The notes beneath the pieces are model-generated. The model was not told where the DNA came from. It did no database searches and saw only the letters and a program-made list of their open reading frames with translations. From Acanthaster planci (taxonomy: Eukaryota; Echinodermata; Asteroidea; Valvatida; Acanthasteridae): 30,357 nucleotides of DNA. Positions 8,547 through 20,369 of the stretch are shown piece by piece (position 1 is the stretch's first letter; each line of letters opens with the position of its first letter). The DNA is taken from positions 514,428-544,784 of the forward strand of contig NW_019091465.1 of assembly GCF_001949145.1 (NCBI RefSeq), read 5' to 3'. Made by a program: the position numbers and the translations under genes.

Positions 8547-9560
8547 ATGGCTACTGCGGCGTCGGGAAGTTCTTCTTTCAAGGAGATTGGGGATGGTCAA
8601 CAAGAGTACAGACAAAACCAAGTATCTGGAATAAGTATTAATGCAAACGGTTTGAGACAGAAAATGGGAGATTTGGTTTCGTTCCTCGAACGTCATGCAA
8701 CTGATATAGTGTGCATCACAGACACTCGCCTGAATTTCGATTTTGATAAAGGTCGCTTAAACTTTCCACAGGATTATAAAGTTTATTATCGCGACAGGCA
8801 TGGAGAATCTATCCCTAAGTGCAAGGGAGGCGGCGTTTTGATTGCCGTCAAATCCTACTTAAAGCCGCAACGCTTGGAGGAATATGAACACTGTGGATTG
8901 GAACAGATCTGTGCTGAAATTTCAATGAACGGGCATAAATGGATTATCATTGTCCTTTATCGCCCTCCACATGCTAATGTTGTTTACTGGCCATCCTTGC
9001 AAGCCAGTATTGGTACGATTAAACGGTTACTTAAGATATACCAAGGTGTTATAATTACTGGTGACCAAAATGTTGATTTGCTCAAAGACACATGCCAAGC
9101 TCGCCGGTTAGTATCAATAATGAATAGTATGGGAATGGCTCAATTAGTTAGATCTGTTACCCACCCTGAAAGGGGAACATGCATTGATCACCTGTTTACT
9201 AATCGTAAAGATGTTTCCATAGAAGTACTCATTCATGATAACCCGGTTCAAAGCGACCATCGCGCGATATTCTTCACATTCCCTATCCCTGATGAAATGC
9301 CAACGCCAACACTGAACACTGCTTTGATGAACCTGACGCTTACGCCAGGACGTACTTCAGAACCATGGGAACTATTTCGCAAGTTTGGTCAAGGTGGAAG
9401 TGGTTACGAGAAACTTGCATCAGCCATAGGTGTCGCTGCTGCTGAACCTGACGAGATCGCTGTGACTGACTGGCGGAAGAAACGAATGGTGATTTTCAAC
9501 AATCAGGGGTGTACTAAGTACATCATTCAAGTCAAGACAAGTAAGTCGCTCAGTTATTAG
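8547..9560 (+). CDS. LINE-type (APE-like) endonuclease ORF without reverse transcriptase
   Basis: The product is an endonuclease/exonuclease/phosphatase-fold protein of the kind that nicks target DNA for non-LTR retrotransposons. The start chosen is ATG 8547 (context caagaaATGg), giving 337 residues; the frame extends 17 codons further upstream, but without ATG. Visible motifs are INANGLR (about 31-37), ITDTRL (57-62), GGGVLIAVK (94-102), YRPP (138-141), GDQNVDLL (172-179), GTCIDHLFTN (210-219) and SDHRAI (236-241). These are the expected metal and catalytic blocks, except that the usual glutamate of the (S/T)ET block is aspartate (D59). After about residue 245 comes a roughly 90-residue tail unlike the usual linker, and no reverse transcriptase follows. 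A strong donor (caa|gtaagt, GT at 9541) suggests splicing after codon 331. It could be a young 3'-truncated LINE or a captured host gene. Confidence 0.8.
   Translation: MATAASGSSSFKEIGDGQQEYRQNQVSGISINANGLRQKMGDLVSFLERHATDIVCITDTRLNFDFDKGRLNFPQDYKVYYRDRHGESIPKCKGGGVLIAVKSYLKPQRLEEYEHCGLEQICAEISMNGHKWIIIVLYRPPHANVVYWPSLQASIGTIKRLLKIYQGVIITGDQNVDLLKDTCQARRLVSIMNSMGMAQLVRSVTHPERGTCIDHLFTNRKDVSIEVLIHDNPVQSDHRAIFFTFPIPDEMPTPTLNTALMNLTLTPGRTSEPWELFRKFGQGGSGYEKLASAIGVAAAEPDEIAVTDWRKKRMVIFNNQGCTKYIIQVKTSKSLSY
9541..9546 (+). other. Strong 5' splice donor in the endonuclease ORF
   Basis: The sequence acaa|gtaagt gives a full GTAAGT donor 20 bases before the in-frame stop (9558-9560). Splicing here would remove the last few codons and leave one base (phase 1) for the next exon. 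That exon was not identified. Confidence 0.35.
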
Positions 9561-9564
9561 AAAC

Positions 9565-10615
9565 TTTGAATAATTATTCAATTTAGTGTACCAAAGAATA
9601 AAAACTGAATACAGCAATTTGAAGTGTTGCCAAGGGAAAAAGGAGCGATACGACTTTGTAAGAATGTCCAACTTATACCAGAAACACTTTTGTGAGTACG
9701 CATTCGTCCTTTAATTGAAGTTCCAAGAAATGAAGTCAAAACATCTCTTACTTCCTTGGTTGTCAAACAACCTTCTTGCCTGTTTACGTGTTTGGTTGGC
9801 ATAGATCAATGCAATTCATCCGCCCATTCAAAACATGAATTTTTCTGCCGATTTTTTTTGTTACATTCTTTGTAAATGCATCAATTAAACTTTTTCTCAT
9901 GAAAAACGATACTTAGAAAAATAAAAATAAAAGGCCATTTTCCTTTCTGGCTTCAAGTGAAAAATGTCAACAGCACAAGATCAGTACCTGCATTATTGAC
10001 ATTCACGATCCTTGTTCAAGAAAGAAACCGGTGTTGATGAAAGAGATTCAGGAAATTTTGTATTTAAAGTACCACTGTGTTGAAGGTAGGATTTCAACAT
10101 GGCTAAGAAGAGATTTTGTCTTCACTTGTAAGGTTTCACCATTTCATTTCCAGCTTCTGGTTGAGCTTGGTTATGTCTAATACACGGTGGAATTGCTACA
10201 ACTGGTCAGCTCAGTCATCGATTAGTCACTAGGGTTCTTGCCACATCTATAAAAACATCAAATAAACCCAAACTCTGTAAGTTCTTTTTACCAAAAGAAC
10301 TACAGTTTGTATGATTCTTTCTTTTCAATTTCCACAAACTTCTTCCCACTAATTTCATTTCTCAGCATATTTAATCGAAGAAATAAAAACGTCAAATAAT
10401 TTCAAGTCCCCTTTCGTTGGAGAATTTAGCTCTAGGAGGTGAGTAAAAGGAATCACAGTCAGTTTTTCTAAAAAGTTGTTGACTTCCGAAATTTAGTCAA
10501 CAAATGATTCTTACAGAATAAATATTGGTGCTACCAACCAATCCAAAGGTACAGAAAATTTTAATAAGAGTGACATTTAATACAAACTTATTAACTAAAA
10601 AAAAATAAAGGCTCT
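9565..10615. other. No firm gene; one possible minus-strand coding piece
   Basis: The minus strand near 9810-9750 offers short open frames ending at a GTAAGA donor-like site (plus-strand tcttac at about 9745-9750). No acceptor or family was recognised. The rest is AT-rich with T runs, for instance around 9853 and 9883. Confidence 0.4.
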
Positions 10616-10622
10616 GACTTAC

Positions 10623-10823
10623 AGTTCCAGGTTTAAATTCTGCCAAAACAGCTTTTGATTTCCTTTTCAGATTTTTTTTCTTTTTTTGCTGTCTCGCAAT
10701 TTTGTGGGGTTTTTTTTTGCAAGTAAGACCATGAGCAAGAATTTGTAGCTCCGCTGGAATTGGATGTTCATTCTCACTTTCGAGTGGCAACATGAAATCG
10801 TGTTCTAGGTCAATATGAAGGTG
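10623..10823 (-). CDS. Candidate lysine-rich coding exon
   Basis: The minus strand has an open 201-base segment (67 codons, phase 0 at both ends). It lies between a TTTAG acceptor (AG at 10824-10825) and a good donor (ggaact|GTAAGT, the donor being 10622-10617). An in-frame stop lies immediately upstream of the acceptor, so the exon border is needed if it is coding. The first half is acidic (LPLESENEHPIPAEL). The second half is strongly basic (KKKPHKIARQQKKKKNLKRK), resembling a bipartite nuclear localisation signal. Part of the lysine richness could come from A runs. It is on the same strand as the exons at 8.0-6.2 kb and could belong to that gene, with the endonuclease ORF lying antisense in an intron between them. 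The polypyrimidine tract is weak. Confidence 0.3.
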
Positions 10824-10829
10824 CTAAAT

Positions 10830-11540
10830 TCAAATCTGCCTCTTGCCACCTCATCTCACTGCTCCCAAGGTCAGCGCAAGAGTGTTCTAATCCCATTTGT
10901 GATGAAAACAGTATTTTCGGCATAGTTTTCTTAATTGTTTATTAAATGCTTTTTAAATTTGGCACAAGTACTATTTATAGCAGAAATCAATATAATAAAA
11001 TATCGCAGTGGGGGAAAAACTTGTGCAGCCTGACTGGCCACCATATTGTTTTCATGTAGATGGCAAAGAGAAATCGAGGCCTCACATGCATACATTGTGG
11101 GAAAACCTTTCCATTACACAATGGAGGAATGATAGAGTCTCTTAAGAAGGACGGAATTCCAAATGATCAGATTTCTTTGTAAAATGTGAAGCTGATTTTT
11201 ATGGAACACCAAAATTGCGAAATTTTAACCAAATTTAAATGAAGTAAAACCTAACCCTTACTTTTTTCTCGATGGACACAACGTCTACTTGCATTATACA
11301 TATCCAACTGGTCTAAACCTTGCAGGTTGGTAAGGAGGGATGTGGTTTAGACAGTCATTGACATGTGGTGACCTTCCATAGAAATGACATCAAGAGATGA
11401 CGAAAAAACTTACATGAAAGGTGCACTCTTCAAAGCACTGCGCCTCATGAAGTACATGCCCTCTTGGGTTCAAGTCTTGCAGTGACTAGAAAAGGAATGA
11501 TATAGAGGAAAACTGATCTAATGTGATGATGAAGCCCTCA
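10830..11540. other. No gene seen; left approach to the repeat array
   Basis: No open frame with coding character was found. Phrases related to the array, such as catcaagagatgacg (about 11390), begin to appear, but the first clearly alignable unit is at about 11.55 kb. Confidence 0.45.
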
Positions 11541-11544
11541 AAGG

Positions 11545-14500
11545 GTAAATCACGTGACATTACAGGTTCCCTCTTTGAAGGACTCTTTAACCTGAATTGC
11601 ATGTCTGATTGCGTTAAAACATCGCAGAGATCTTGAAATGAAAGTGACTTAGGTGAATGTTGAACTTATTTGAAGATTACATCATCAGGTAAGAGATCGC
11701 GTGACAATAAAATGACTTTCTTAAGAGCCCTATATCTTGTGATGCACATGTCAGAAGTTTGGTAGGTAGCGAGAAATGGAAGTGTTAAGACGAATCGAAG
11801 TGGTGTTAAAGGTGCGCACTTACTATGTATATTCTATAACTATTTTGCGTAAATAGCTCTGGGGTAGATCTTTGAGCAAAAGGTGAGAAATAGAAATGTG
11901 CTAGTATTTCAATTGAACAAAAATTTTTCTTTTGTTTTTTTTGTGTTTTTTTTAACTAAGACAGACAAAACCTCTAGTTTCTTTATCGTCGTTGTCTTCT
12001 GACCCAAATTCCCTTTGTTTTGTACACGTTTCTTCCCCGACTTTAATCCCGTAGCGACCTTGGATTTCCATCAAACTTGCATCAATGAAGGACCCGTGTT
12101 TTCTTAATACAAAAATGCAACAAAGCCCTTTGTTCTGTCCTTTTTAAAGACAGATATACCTCTAGTTTCACTTTCTTCTGATCCAGATTCCTTTTGGATT
12201 GCACGCGTTTCTTCTACCACCCTTTGTATGCGTTTCTTCCACCACCGACTTTAATACCTTACAATTTTGGATCTTCATCAAACTTACATCATTGAAGGAT
12301 ACATGTGGAAAATGTGTCTAGAACAATGACGTCATGATGACATTAAGTGATTTCTTATTGATCTCTCAATATTTATGTCAGCCTATTGACTTTGTACACT
12401 TTTTCAAGGTTATTTGACGATCTTCAATTCTAAAGATGTTGCGATCAAACACCTTAATACAAAAATAAGTCAACATTGATGACGTCATGGTGGCGTCATG
12501 AGACATTTGAGTGAGATGGAATATGTGATTTTCCCCCGTAGGTTTTGTACATTTTTACACCCAGACTTAGGATTCTAGTCACTCTAGTTGATTTCATTCG
12601 GTGTACACTCTTCTACCACGTAGAGAGGTCCCAGAAATTTCGTTATTATGATATCACAAGGTTCACGCAACGTGGCATTAAGCTGCAGTTTTTCTCCATA
12701 CGTTTTGTACACCTTTGTGTATTGCACACTATTATTACTTTTGATGAGTGAGGAGTCCTTAACTTTGGCTGAGAATTACTATGGGAAGTAAATTGATATC
12801 GTATATTTTATGCGGCTTTATTTCACTTCAAATATACCCAAGAGTCTGAATATCAAGTAACATTTCATAAATAATTTTCACTCTAAAGGCAAATCACACG
12901 ATTTAAATTTAAAGGTGCAGTTTTTCTGCCTTGGGATTTTTAGCCCTTTGACTTTGTACACGTTTTGAAGCCATCATTTTGGTAACTTGGCCACCTTTAT
13001 TCGTCTTCAACGTTACAGCCAACAAAGACCGTCATACAAATATGATGTCAAGATTAGGAAGTCATGGTGAGGTCATCACCGCATGTTTTTTTTATTTTTG
13101 TTGATTCTATTGACTGATATAAATTTGTACACATTTTTAACACTTCGTTGTGGCAGTGTGCCATTTTTTTGCAATTGCGTGGCACGTTGTCCAAAATGTG
13201 GCCAAATCATCAGAGATTTTTTTCCCACATTGCCAGCATCAGATTAGGGGGGTGCAGCACTTTGTCCACATTATAACCAAATCATATTTATTATTACAAA
13301 AGGGTCATTAATCACATTTTTTCGCTAGGTTTCTGAATGAAAGAGGTGGATACCTTCTCAGCCAAGAATGTGTGTCATTTTGCGTGGTCACTCACAGAAT
13401 TTTTTCCACATGGCCAGACTCTAAGGGGGTGGGCTATTCATTGGACCTTATTCATTGGAGGTCAGTAAACTATCTGCTTGGCGCCTGCCGGAAGGCTCCA
13501 GACACGCCAAGAAGCAGTGACGCAGTGGCTTGGCCCACTTTCTACAAGACGGGAGAGGGTATGTTTTTCACAAATATGTAGCAGACACGTGGCAGTATGG
13601 GACTCTGTGTACAAACATATGGGAGCATCACTTTGTGCACAAACATATGGGAATGTAAGTTTCGCCCGCCCAGTTTCAGAGACTGCCGGAAGAGCCTGTT
13701 ACTGAAACCCTCTCTGGAAATAGCATCAGGGATAGTTAAAAGAAGTCACGGGGTGTGGATTAGGTCATGTATAGCATTTGGTGGAACAAATATATTATGT
13801 ATTTTCTTGCCATTCTGTAGCGACCTATCACCAGCAAGTGGGCATTAGAGCCTGTTGAATCGAGAGCGTACCTTGTCAGCATGTATCACACAGATGAAAC
13901 GCCAACGACACAAACACATCTTACGATATTTGCGCAGTGGAGAACCCCATTCGCACATATACACTGTGTATTGGCTTCAATGTGTCTGAACTCCTTACAT
14001 CTGCCTGTAACAAAGACATTGCACAGTGCAAGACATACTCAAGGCAGTGAAGCAAGTACGTGGCTTTGAAGTCAGAGCACTTTGTATGAACCGCCAAAAC
14101 GACAAAGTAGTTTAAATCCAATAAAACCTATTCCCTTTTGGGGTGGTCGGGTTTGGGTTTAGGGCCTGGGGCTTGTGGCTTTGTAAAACTCCCATAACGT
14201 ACCTTTGAGAACTCTGATCGTCATCAAAGCTATATCCAACAAAGACCATGTGAAAGAAATTTTGCTTTAACTCTATGACGTCATGATGATGTCGTCACTT
14301 AGCTTTTCATTTTTTTTGGATATCTAATTTTCGTTTTCCAACGTTTTCCAACAGCTAGTCTTTGGCACTCTGGTCAGTCTGTTTTTTCTCCATTTATTTA
14401 TACTTTTAGTCTACAACAAAGCGAGTCACAAGAAAAAGTCGTCAAAATGACATCATCAAGATCAAGTGATATAAAATTAAAATTGCAACTTCATCTCCAC

Positions 14501-14850
14501 AGGTACATTGTACATGTTTTTCCACGTAACAGTAATCAGTGAGTAATTCTCAACTTCTGCTAAAAATTACTGTGAAAACGAAAGAAAAAGCAGACTAAAA
14601 TTCCCTTTTGTTCGATGGCAAATATACGCAGGAGTCAAAATATCAAGTAATATTTTGTATTTTTTTTTCAGGTTTGACATGCACTTAAAGAGCAGATTTT
14701 CTGCACATGTGTTTTGAGCCCTTTGACTTTGTACATGTTTTCAGGCGACCATTTTAATGTCGCGATGTGTGATCGCAATATTTGATTACGTTACAGCCAA
14801 CAAAGACCCTTGTCACTTGAACACAAGAACAAAGGAGTTCGGCCGAAATA
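11545..14850 (-). repeat. Palindrome-bearing repeat array, reverse-oriented section
   Basis: Units here read in the opposite sense to those at 15.1-23.5 kb. Recognisable reverse phrases include: a CACGTG unit at 11551-11640 with catgtctgattgcgtt (inverse of the aacccaatcggacatg phrase elsewhere); gacttt-gtacacgtttt anchors (12390, 12950, 14720); and acgttacagccaacaaagacc (13011-13030, 14792-14811) or the related catcaaagctatatccaacaaagacc (14222). TGACGTCA occurs at 12327, 12480 and 14276. Units are interrupted and truncated more than in the forward section. At 13240-13720 less alignable sequence intervenes, including a 30-bp doublet (gtgtacaaacatatggga / gtgcacaaacatatggga) near 13608-13650. 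No coding sequence was accepted here. Confidence 0.7.
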
Positions 14851-14876
14851 AGTAGCTGAAAATCAAGATATATACT

Positions 14877-14904
14877 AGATGATGACGATGATGATAATGA
14901 TTAT
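14877..14904. repeat. (GAT)n-like microsatellite at the orientation switch
   Basis: gatgatgacgatgatgataatgat is an imperfect trinucleotide run. It lies between the last reverse unit and the first forward unit of the array, and may mark the junction. Confidence 0.6.
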
Positions 14905-16070
14905 GCCATTTCAAAATATCAATTATTCAAAATTCAGAACTAATTCATGTGATGATGTCATCACAACGAAGTTCTACGGGGCAACAAATGTGGTTTTTTT
15001 TAAATGAGAGAAAAGAAAAAATAAACGAAGTTGCTGTTACAAGAACTACCACAAAACTGTTTCGGATTTTGAGTTGTCTGATTACTAAGGAAAAATTGGA
15101 AATTGAAAAATTGCATAAAAACAAATTAAGAGAAGAGGTTATCATGACGTCGTGAATCTGGAATAAATCTTGCATCAAGGTCTTTATTGACTTTAACTTC
15201 GATGACGAGCAAATATCGCAAAATAAGTTACCAAAAAAGTATCTTGAAAATATGAAAAGTCAATGTGCTAATTGAAAAAAATCAATCAGATGAGAACGTC
15301 ATCATGAAGTCATTCATTTTTGACAATTCTTGTATCAGGGTCTGTGTTGGCTTTCACTTTGAATACGATCAAATATCGCAGTTACCAAGATGGTGGCTTC
15401 AGAACATGTACAAAGTAAATGGGCTAAACACTTAAGCAGAAACACTGCTCTTTTTAAGTGCATGCACAAAACCTCCGTAAATAAGCTGCAGCTTTAATGT
15501 CATGTCACGTGACCCCTGTCATTTTGTCATTTTGAGGATTTTGTCCCAGGTCCCTCTGTCCACGGTGGGCTACGAGTTTCCATAATTGGAGTAATCAGCT
15601 TGACCTTAGTAACAAGAACTGGTTATTTGAAAGTATGTACAAAAGCAACGGGGAAAATTCAAAATCGAGAAATCAACACTTAATCTATGTTTTGCCATTA
15701 TCATGACGTGAAACGTTCAGCATAATCCTTTCATCGGTGTCTTTGTTGGCTGTACCTTCGATGACGATCAAAGAACTCAAAAAGTACAAAATTAGTGCCT
15801 TAAAAAGGCTGAAATATGGTAAATATTGTAAAATCAATTCTAAATCAAATCATGACGTTTTAATAATGTCATCCATTTGACATTATTGTTATATCGGGGT
15901 CTTCCTTGACTATCACTTGGCAAAGTCCATTAAGAACTTAATTAGTGTAATTTCAAGTCTGGAAGGTCCCAAAAGGTCCCAAGAAAACACATGACGTCTT
16001 GTCTCTCAAGGGTCGAATTTTCTCTCCCTTTATACGCACGCACGGTGGAGTTCTGTATAACGTTATAACG

Positions 16071-16113
16071 GTCGAGTTGTCCGAAGTCGAGTTGGCAAAC
16101 GGTCGAGTTGGCC
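16071..16113. repeat. Three short copies of gtcgagttg(g/t)c inside the array
   Basis: gtcgagttgtcc (16071), gtcgagttggca (16086) and gtcgagttggcc (16102) recur every 15-16 bases. They lie in a CG-richer patch (about 16010-16240) unlike the neighbouring array units. This looks like part of a separate inserted sequence, perhaps a small DNA transposon, but its ends were not identified. Confidence 0.6.
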
Positions 16114-16803
16114 GAACCCCGAAAATATCGTCCCGATCGAATCTATGTGTTGGCACAAGACTGCACAAATGGTCGATACATACACGGACGATTTGTGTTG
16201 AGTATAAAAATTGGTTGAGGCCTGATGACATGAAATCTCAGAGTTCATTCCCCTTGACATTTTACACATTTTTTCGCAACCTTCTAGCCACATTTTCTAG
16301 AAATCATGCAATAACACTGTACTACAACCATTGCACAAGTGGACTGATCGCGGAACAGACATGCGTAAGCCATATAGCAACCTGAGTGTAAAGTCATTGG
16401 GTTTTATTTGTACAAAGTCAATGGGAGAAATTGAATCTTCAAAATGAATTTAAAAATCTTATTATGATGCCAAGGTGACGTCATGCTTCTACATTCATCT
16501 ATGACGATGGTCTTTGCTTGTAAGAGTTTCGTTTTCGGAAGCGGTCAAAGTCTAGGCCACTCTGGCTTTTGAAAAACGTGTACAAAACCTATGGGGAAAA
16601 TTAATACTCAAAATTCAATTTAAAAAAATCAGATGATGACGTCATCATGACGTCATGCTTTGCAACACATCTATGCAATAGGGTCTTTGCTTGAGGCAAC
16701 TTTGATGAAGATCGACCCTTGCAAAGGGACTTAAGTGCTGCAAAGAACTACGTACAAAGGCATGGGAAAAAGAAGAAAAAGAAATGAGAGGTTCTATGTC
16801 TGT

Positions 16804-17118
16804 TTAATGTCACGTGACCTGTCTCGTGATAACTTCATCATCACATGAGGTCAATATACCTCTGAAGTACTCCCTTTTCAAGATATTTGTAAGATTTGAA
16901 CCCGATCAGACATGTACTTTAGAAGATATGGGGCCTTAAAGAGTGCTCATTAAATGTCACGTGACTTTTCTCCTGATGACGCCATTATCACATAACGTCA
17001 AAATTCCTCTAAAGCACTCCCTTTTTAAGATATCTGTAACATTTGAACCAAATGGGATACACTTTTAAAGATATTGTACTTTAAATGGCTCACCTATAAT
17101 GTCACGTGACTCGTCCCT
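16804..17118 (+). repeat. Type B tandem units (GTCACGTGAC), first block
   Basis: Two full head-to-tail units start at GTCACGTGAC 16809 and 16956, and a third begins at 17101: spacings 147 and 145 bp. Shared phrases are cactccctttt(c/t)aagatat, ctgtaa(g)atttgaac(c) and a(c)atgtactttagaagatat. The third unit is cut at about 17118 by foreign sequence. Confidence 0.85.
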
Positions 17119-17286
17119 GGGACGCGTTCTCAAGGTCAAACCTACACGGTTACGGGGACGGACTATTCCGTTGAGTCCGTTGCATTTTTCAGGTTTGCAG
17201 AGCCCTGAGTCCGCCCTGAGTCCGTCCTGAAGGTATATTAATGCTTTAGAGGTTGTCCCATAGCCTCTACAGATCCTACAAACAGT
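17119..17286. other. CG-richer insertion interrupting a type B unit
   Basis: About 168 bases with several gagtccg(t/c) phrases (near 17174, 17207, 17217) interrupt the array just after a GTCACGTGAC box; array sequence resumes at gtcacttgatggcgtcatc. Composition differs clearly from the flanks. No terminal inverted repeats or RNA gene was recognised. Confidence 0.5.
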
Positions 17287-20200
17287 CACTTGATGGCGTC
17301 ATCATGACGTCATTAATTTGACCACACTCCTGTACCACCGTCATTGTTTGCTATGACTTAGATGACGATTGATTGTTTCATTGATCGCAAAATTGCCAAA
17401 ATCGGAATGCCTGGAAAACGTACACAAAGTCAGTGGCTAAACTGTTTTTTTCAATTACAAATTGTTATGTTTAAGCGCAAATCACGTGGCATGAACTGAA
17501 AGGAATAGTGTTTCTACAAAGGGGTTTATGGCTGATGGGGTTTATGGCTGAACTACATGTCTGATTGGGCTTAAATTTGGTAGATAGCTAGAGTGGGAAG
17601 TGTTATAGACAAGGTGACATGATTAATGTCATGAAAAATTTATGATTAATTAATGAAAATTAAATATTCAAAAACCAACAAAATAAGCCAATGATGTCAT
17701 CATGACGTCATAAATTTGGCTTAAAATTTGCATTGGGGTATTTGTTGGCTTTAACATTGACGATTGAATATCGCCAAGTAATAACATTGTGTCTGGAAAA
17801 AAACTGTCAAAGTCAACAGGCTGAAATAAATACTGAAAAGTCAATAATGAAACACTTGGTTATGTCATCATGACTTCATCGTTCTATGACCATCTATGCA
17901 AAGGGATCCTTCATTGGTACGAGTTTGATCAAGATGCAAAGTTGCAAAAGCACTAAAGTCGTGTGTAGAAGAAAGAAGAAACAGGAGCTTTTCTGCCTGT
18001 TTGCAACATGCAGGGGGCTTTTCCGCTTTTGTTTTCAGTCAAAAATGTTGCAATAGCTTCATGCACTGTATGACTTGATGACTTAGCAGTTATGACACAT
18101 AGTTATTAAACAAACTTTAAAACGAAGGACCTAAATTTACCCTATCACTTAATGTGAAGAGCACAATGAGGGATCGCACAAATCAGTAGATGTTTTTGAA
18201 GACTGCTATCTGGTCACAGAGTAACACCTTTGAAAGCAAGTTCATATCGGTCACCGATTCCGACGATAAACCACTTTGACCAAAAAGAAGGGTCGTGTGA
18301 CTTTACCTGATAAAATGAATATTTCAATTTTACTACCACTTTAGCGCAAACACTAAATCAGGGGAATTCACGCTTGATTTTATATGGATTTATAATTAAT
18401 TAATCAGTAAAATGAACCATATTTAGCTGATTGTAGTTAAACACCTGAAGACGTCATCATAACAAACAGGCTCTTCCTTCTCATTCATTCTTTAGTGAGT
18501 TAGATCCAAGATCGCAATTGCCCCAAACAGATCTTTTGAAACTGTACGAAGTCAATATGGAAAATAAAATATTCAAAATGTAATAGTAAATCATGACGTC
18601 TGTGTAAGAGAGTAAACATTGCTTTTAGTTTTTCATATGGTGTAACTTTGATGACAACACATTGCCGCTGTGTAATCAAAATGTCCCTTGAAATGTGCGT
18701 ACAAAATTAATGGGGCGAAATAATTATTACAAATTACATAATAACCCCCACGGTGACGTCATCTCGACGTAATGCTTGGCGGCAGAGCTTTGCCACAGGC
18801 TCTGTCTGTATTCCAGAAGATATTTTGTGATTTGATATGTGCCTCAGAAGATTTTCTATTTTCATGTCGCGTGACTTTTCACATAATGACGTCTTGATCA
18901 CATGCGGTCAACTAATGTATATGGTACTTTTCTTCCTAGAAGGTCTCAGCCAAATTGGGTATGTAGTTCAGGAGATACAAGGCTTTGAATTTCGCACACA
19001 AAAGCATATAAGGTCAGTCGTACCGATAAAACTGCCCCAGACTAGCCGTTGAAAAAGATTTACAAAACCTATGGGGAAAAATATTTAACAACCAATGGAG
19101 AATAACATGGTGACGTCATCGTGACATCATTAAATTGGCGTTATTTTTGTATCAGGGTTTTTCTTGCTTGTAACTTATTAAAACCCCAATGCAAAAGTAC
19201 TCCACCTTTAAATTCAAATTAAACTGAAAAAATCTGAAATATTACTCGGTGGTTTGATTCTGGGGTATATTTGTAATCAAACAAAAGGGAGAATTTAGTC
19301 TGGTTCCTCTTTCGGTCTGGTAGTAATTCTCTCGCAGTTGAGGACTACTCACACATAAAGTTCGGTAATGGTATGTAGTACAAAAAAATGTGTACAAACG
19401 CTATTGAGAAGACCGCAACTTTCATCTCATGTCACGTGACCCCTGATGATGTGAGCATGACTTTTTTCAAAAATTTTGATAGCCCCAGGGGATTATGGAT
19501 TAATTATACTACCGATGCAAAGTATGGAGATAAACTGCACCTTTTTAAAGGTAATTCACGTGGTTTGTGTATATATTGGGAAAACATTATGATATATTAA
19601 TTGAAATTTGGACTCTTGGGTATATTTGTAATCAAAGAAGATGAAAAAATCCGTTTTCTCTTTCGTTCTGATAGTAATCTTGAGCCGAAATTGTGGACTA
19701 CTCGCTAATCAGGATTGACATTGCAATGTACAAAAACTTGTATAAAACCTGCGGAGAGAAACTAAATATTCAAAAAGTCACGTGATGATGTCGTCATGAA
19801 GATTTCTTTCCTACGCCCTTTCTTATTGTTGGGCTACAAATATCCACCTAACATGAATCGAGATACCTTGAGAATAGTATGGAAGTCTAGCTGTTGAAAA
19901 AGTGCACAAAACCTATGGTGGAAATTAAATATTTTAAATCCAAATAATATATCATGTGATGACGTCATCATGATTAATTTCCCCTATAATTTATCTTGCA
20001 CGATTAATTAATCTGCAAGTTTGAAATCAATCAGACGTATAAAACTGTCGAGGTCGACTGGTTGGAGACGAAGTTCACAAAGCCTGTGGAGAAAGAGTCT
20101 GAAAAAGAACAATATCTACAATTTGTATCCGTCTTAAGAACAGAGCAAAGGGCTCTCTTGCATTTTCTTTTTTAATAAGAAAAAAAACCATTTGTTCATT

Positions 20201-20369
20201 AAAGATATAGCACATTTCCATTTCTCGAGTTTTTGCTCAAAGAGCTACTCAAATCTACAAATATTTACCAAAAATATAAAAAAACGTCCATTTCTCATTA
20301 CCTACAAAATTTCAATCGAATCGGACATGTACATTGCCAGATATAGCGCTCTAACAGATGTACTTCTAA

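Noticed and set aside
15999-16385. 128-codon plus-strand frame inside the array
   Set aside because: It crosses an insertion and repeat sequence, has no recognisable domain, and its length is explained by the CG-richer patch.
17119-17286. tRNA-derived SINE
   Set aside because: No convincing A and B boxes, no A-rich tail and no tRNA fold seen.
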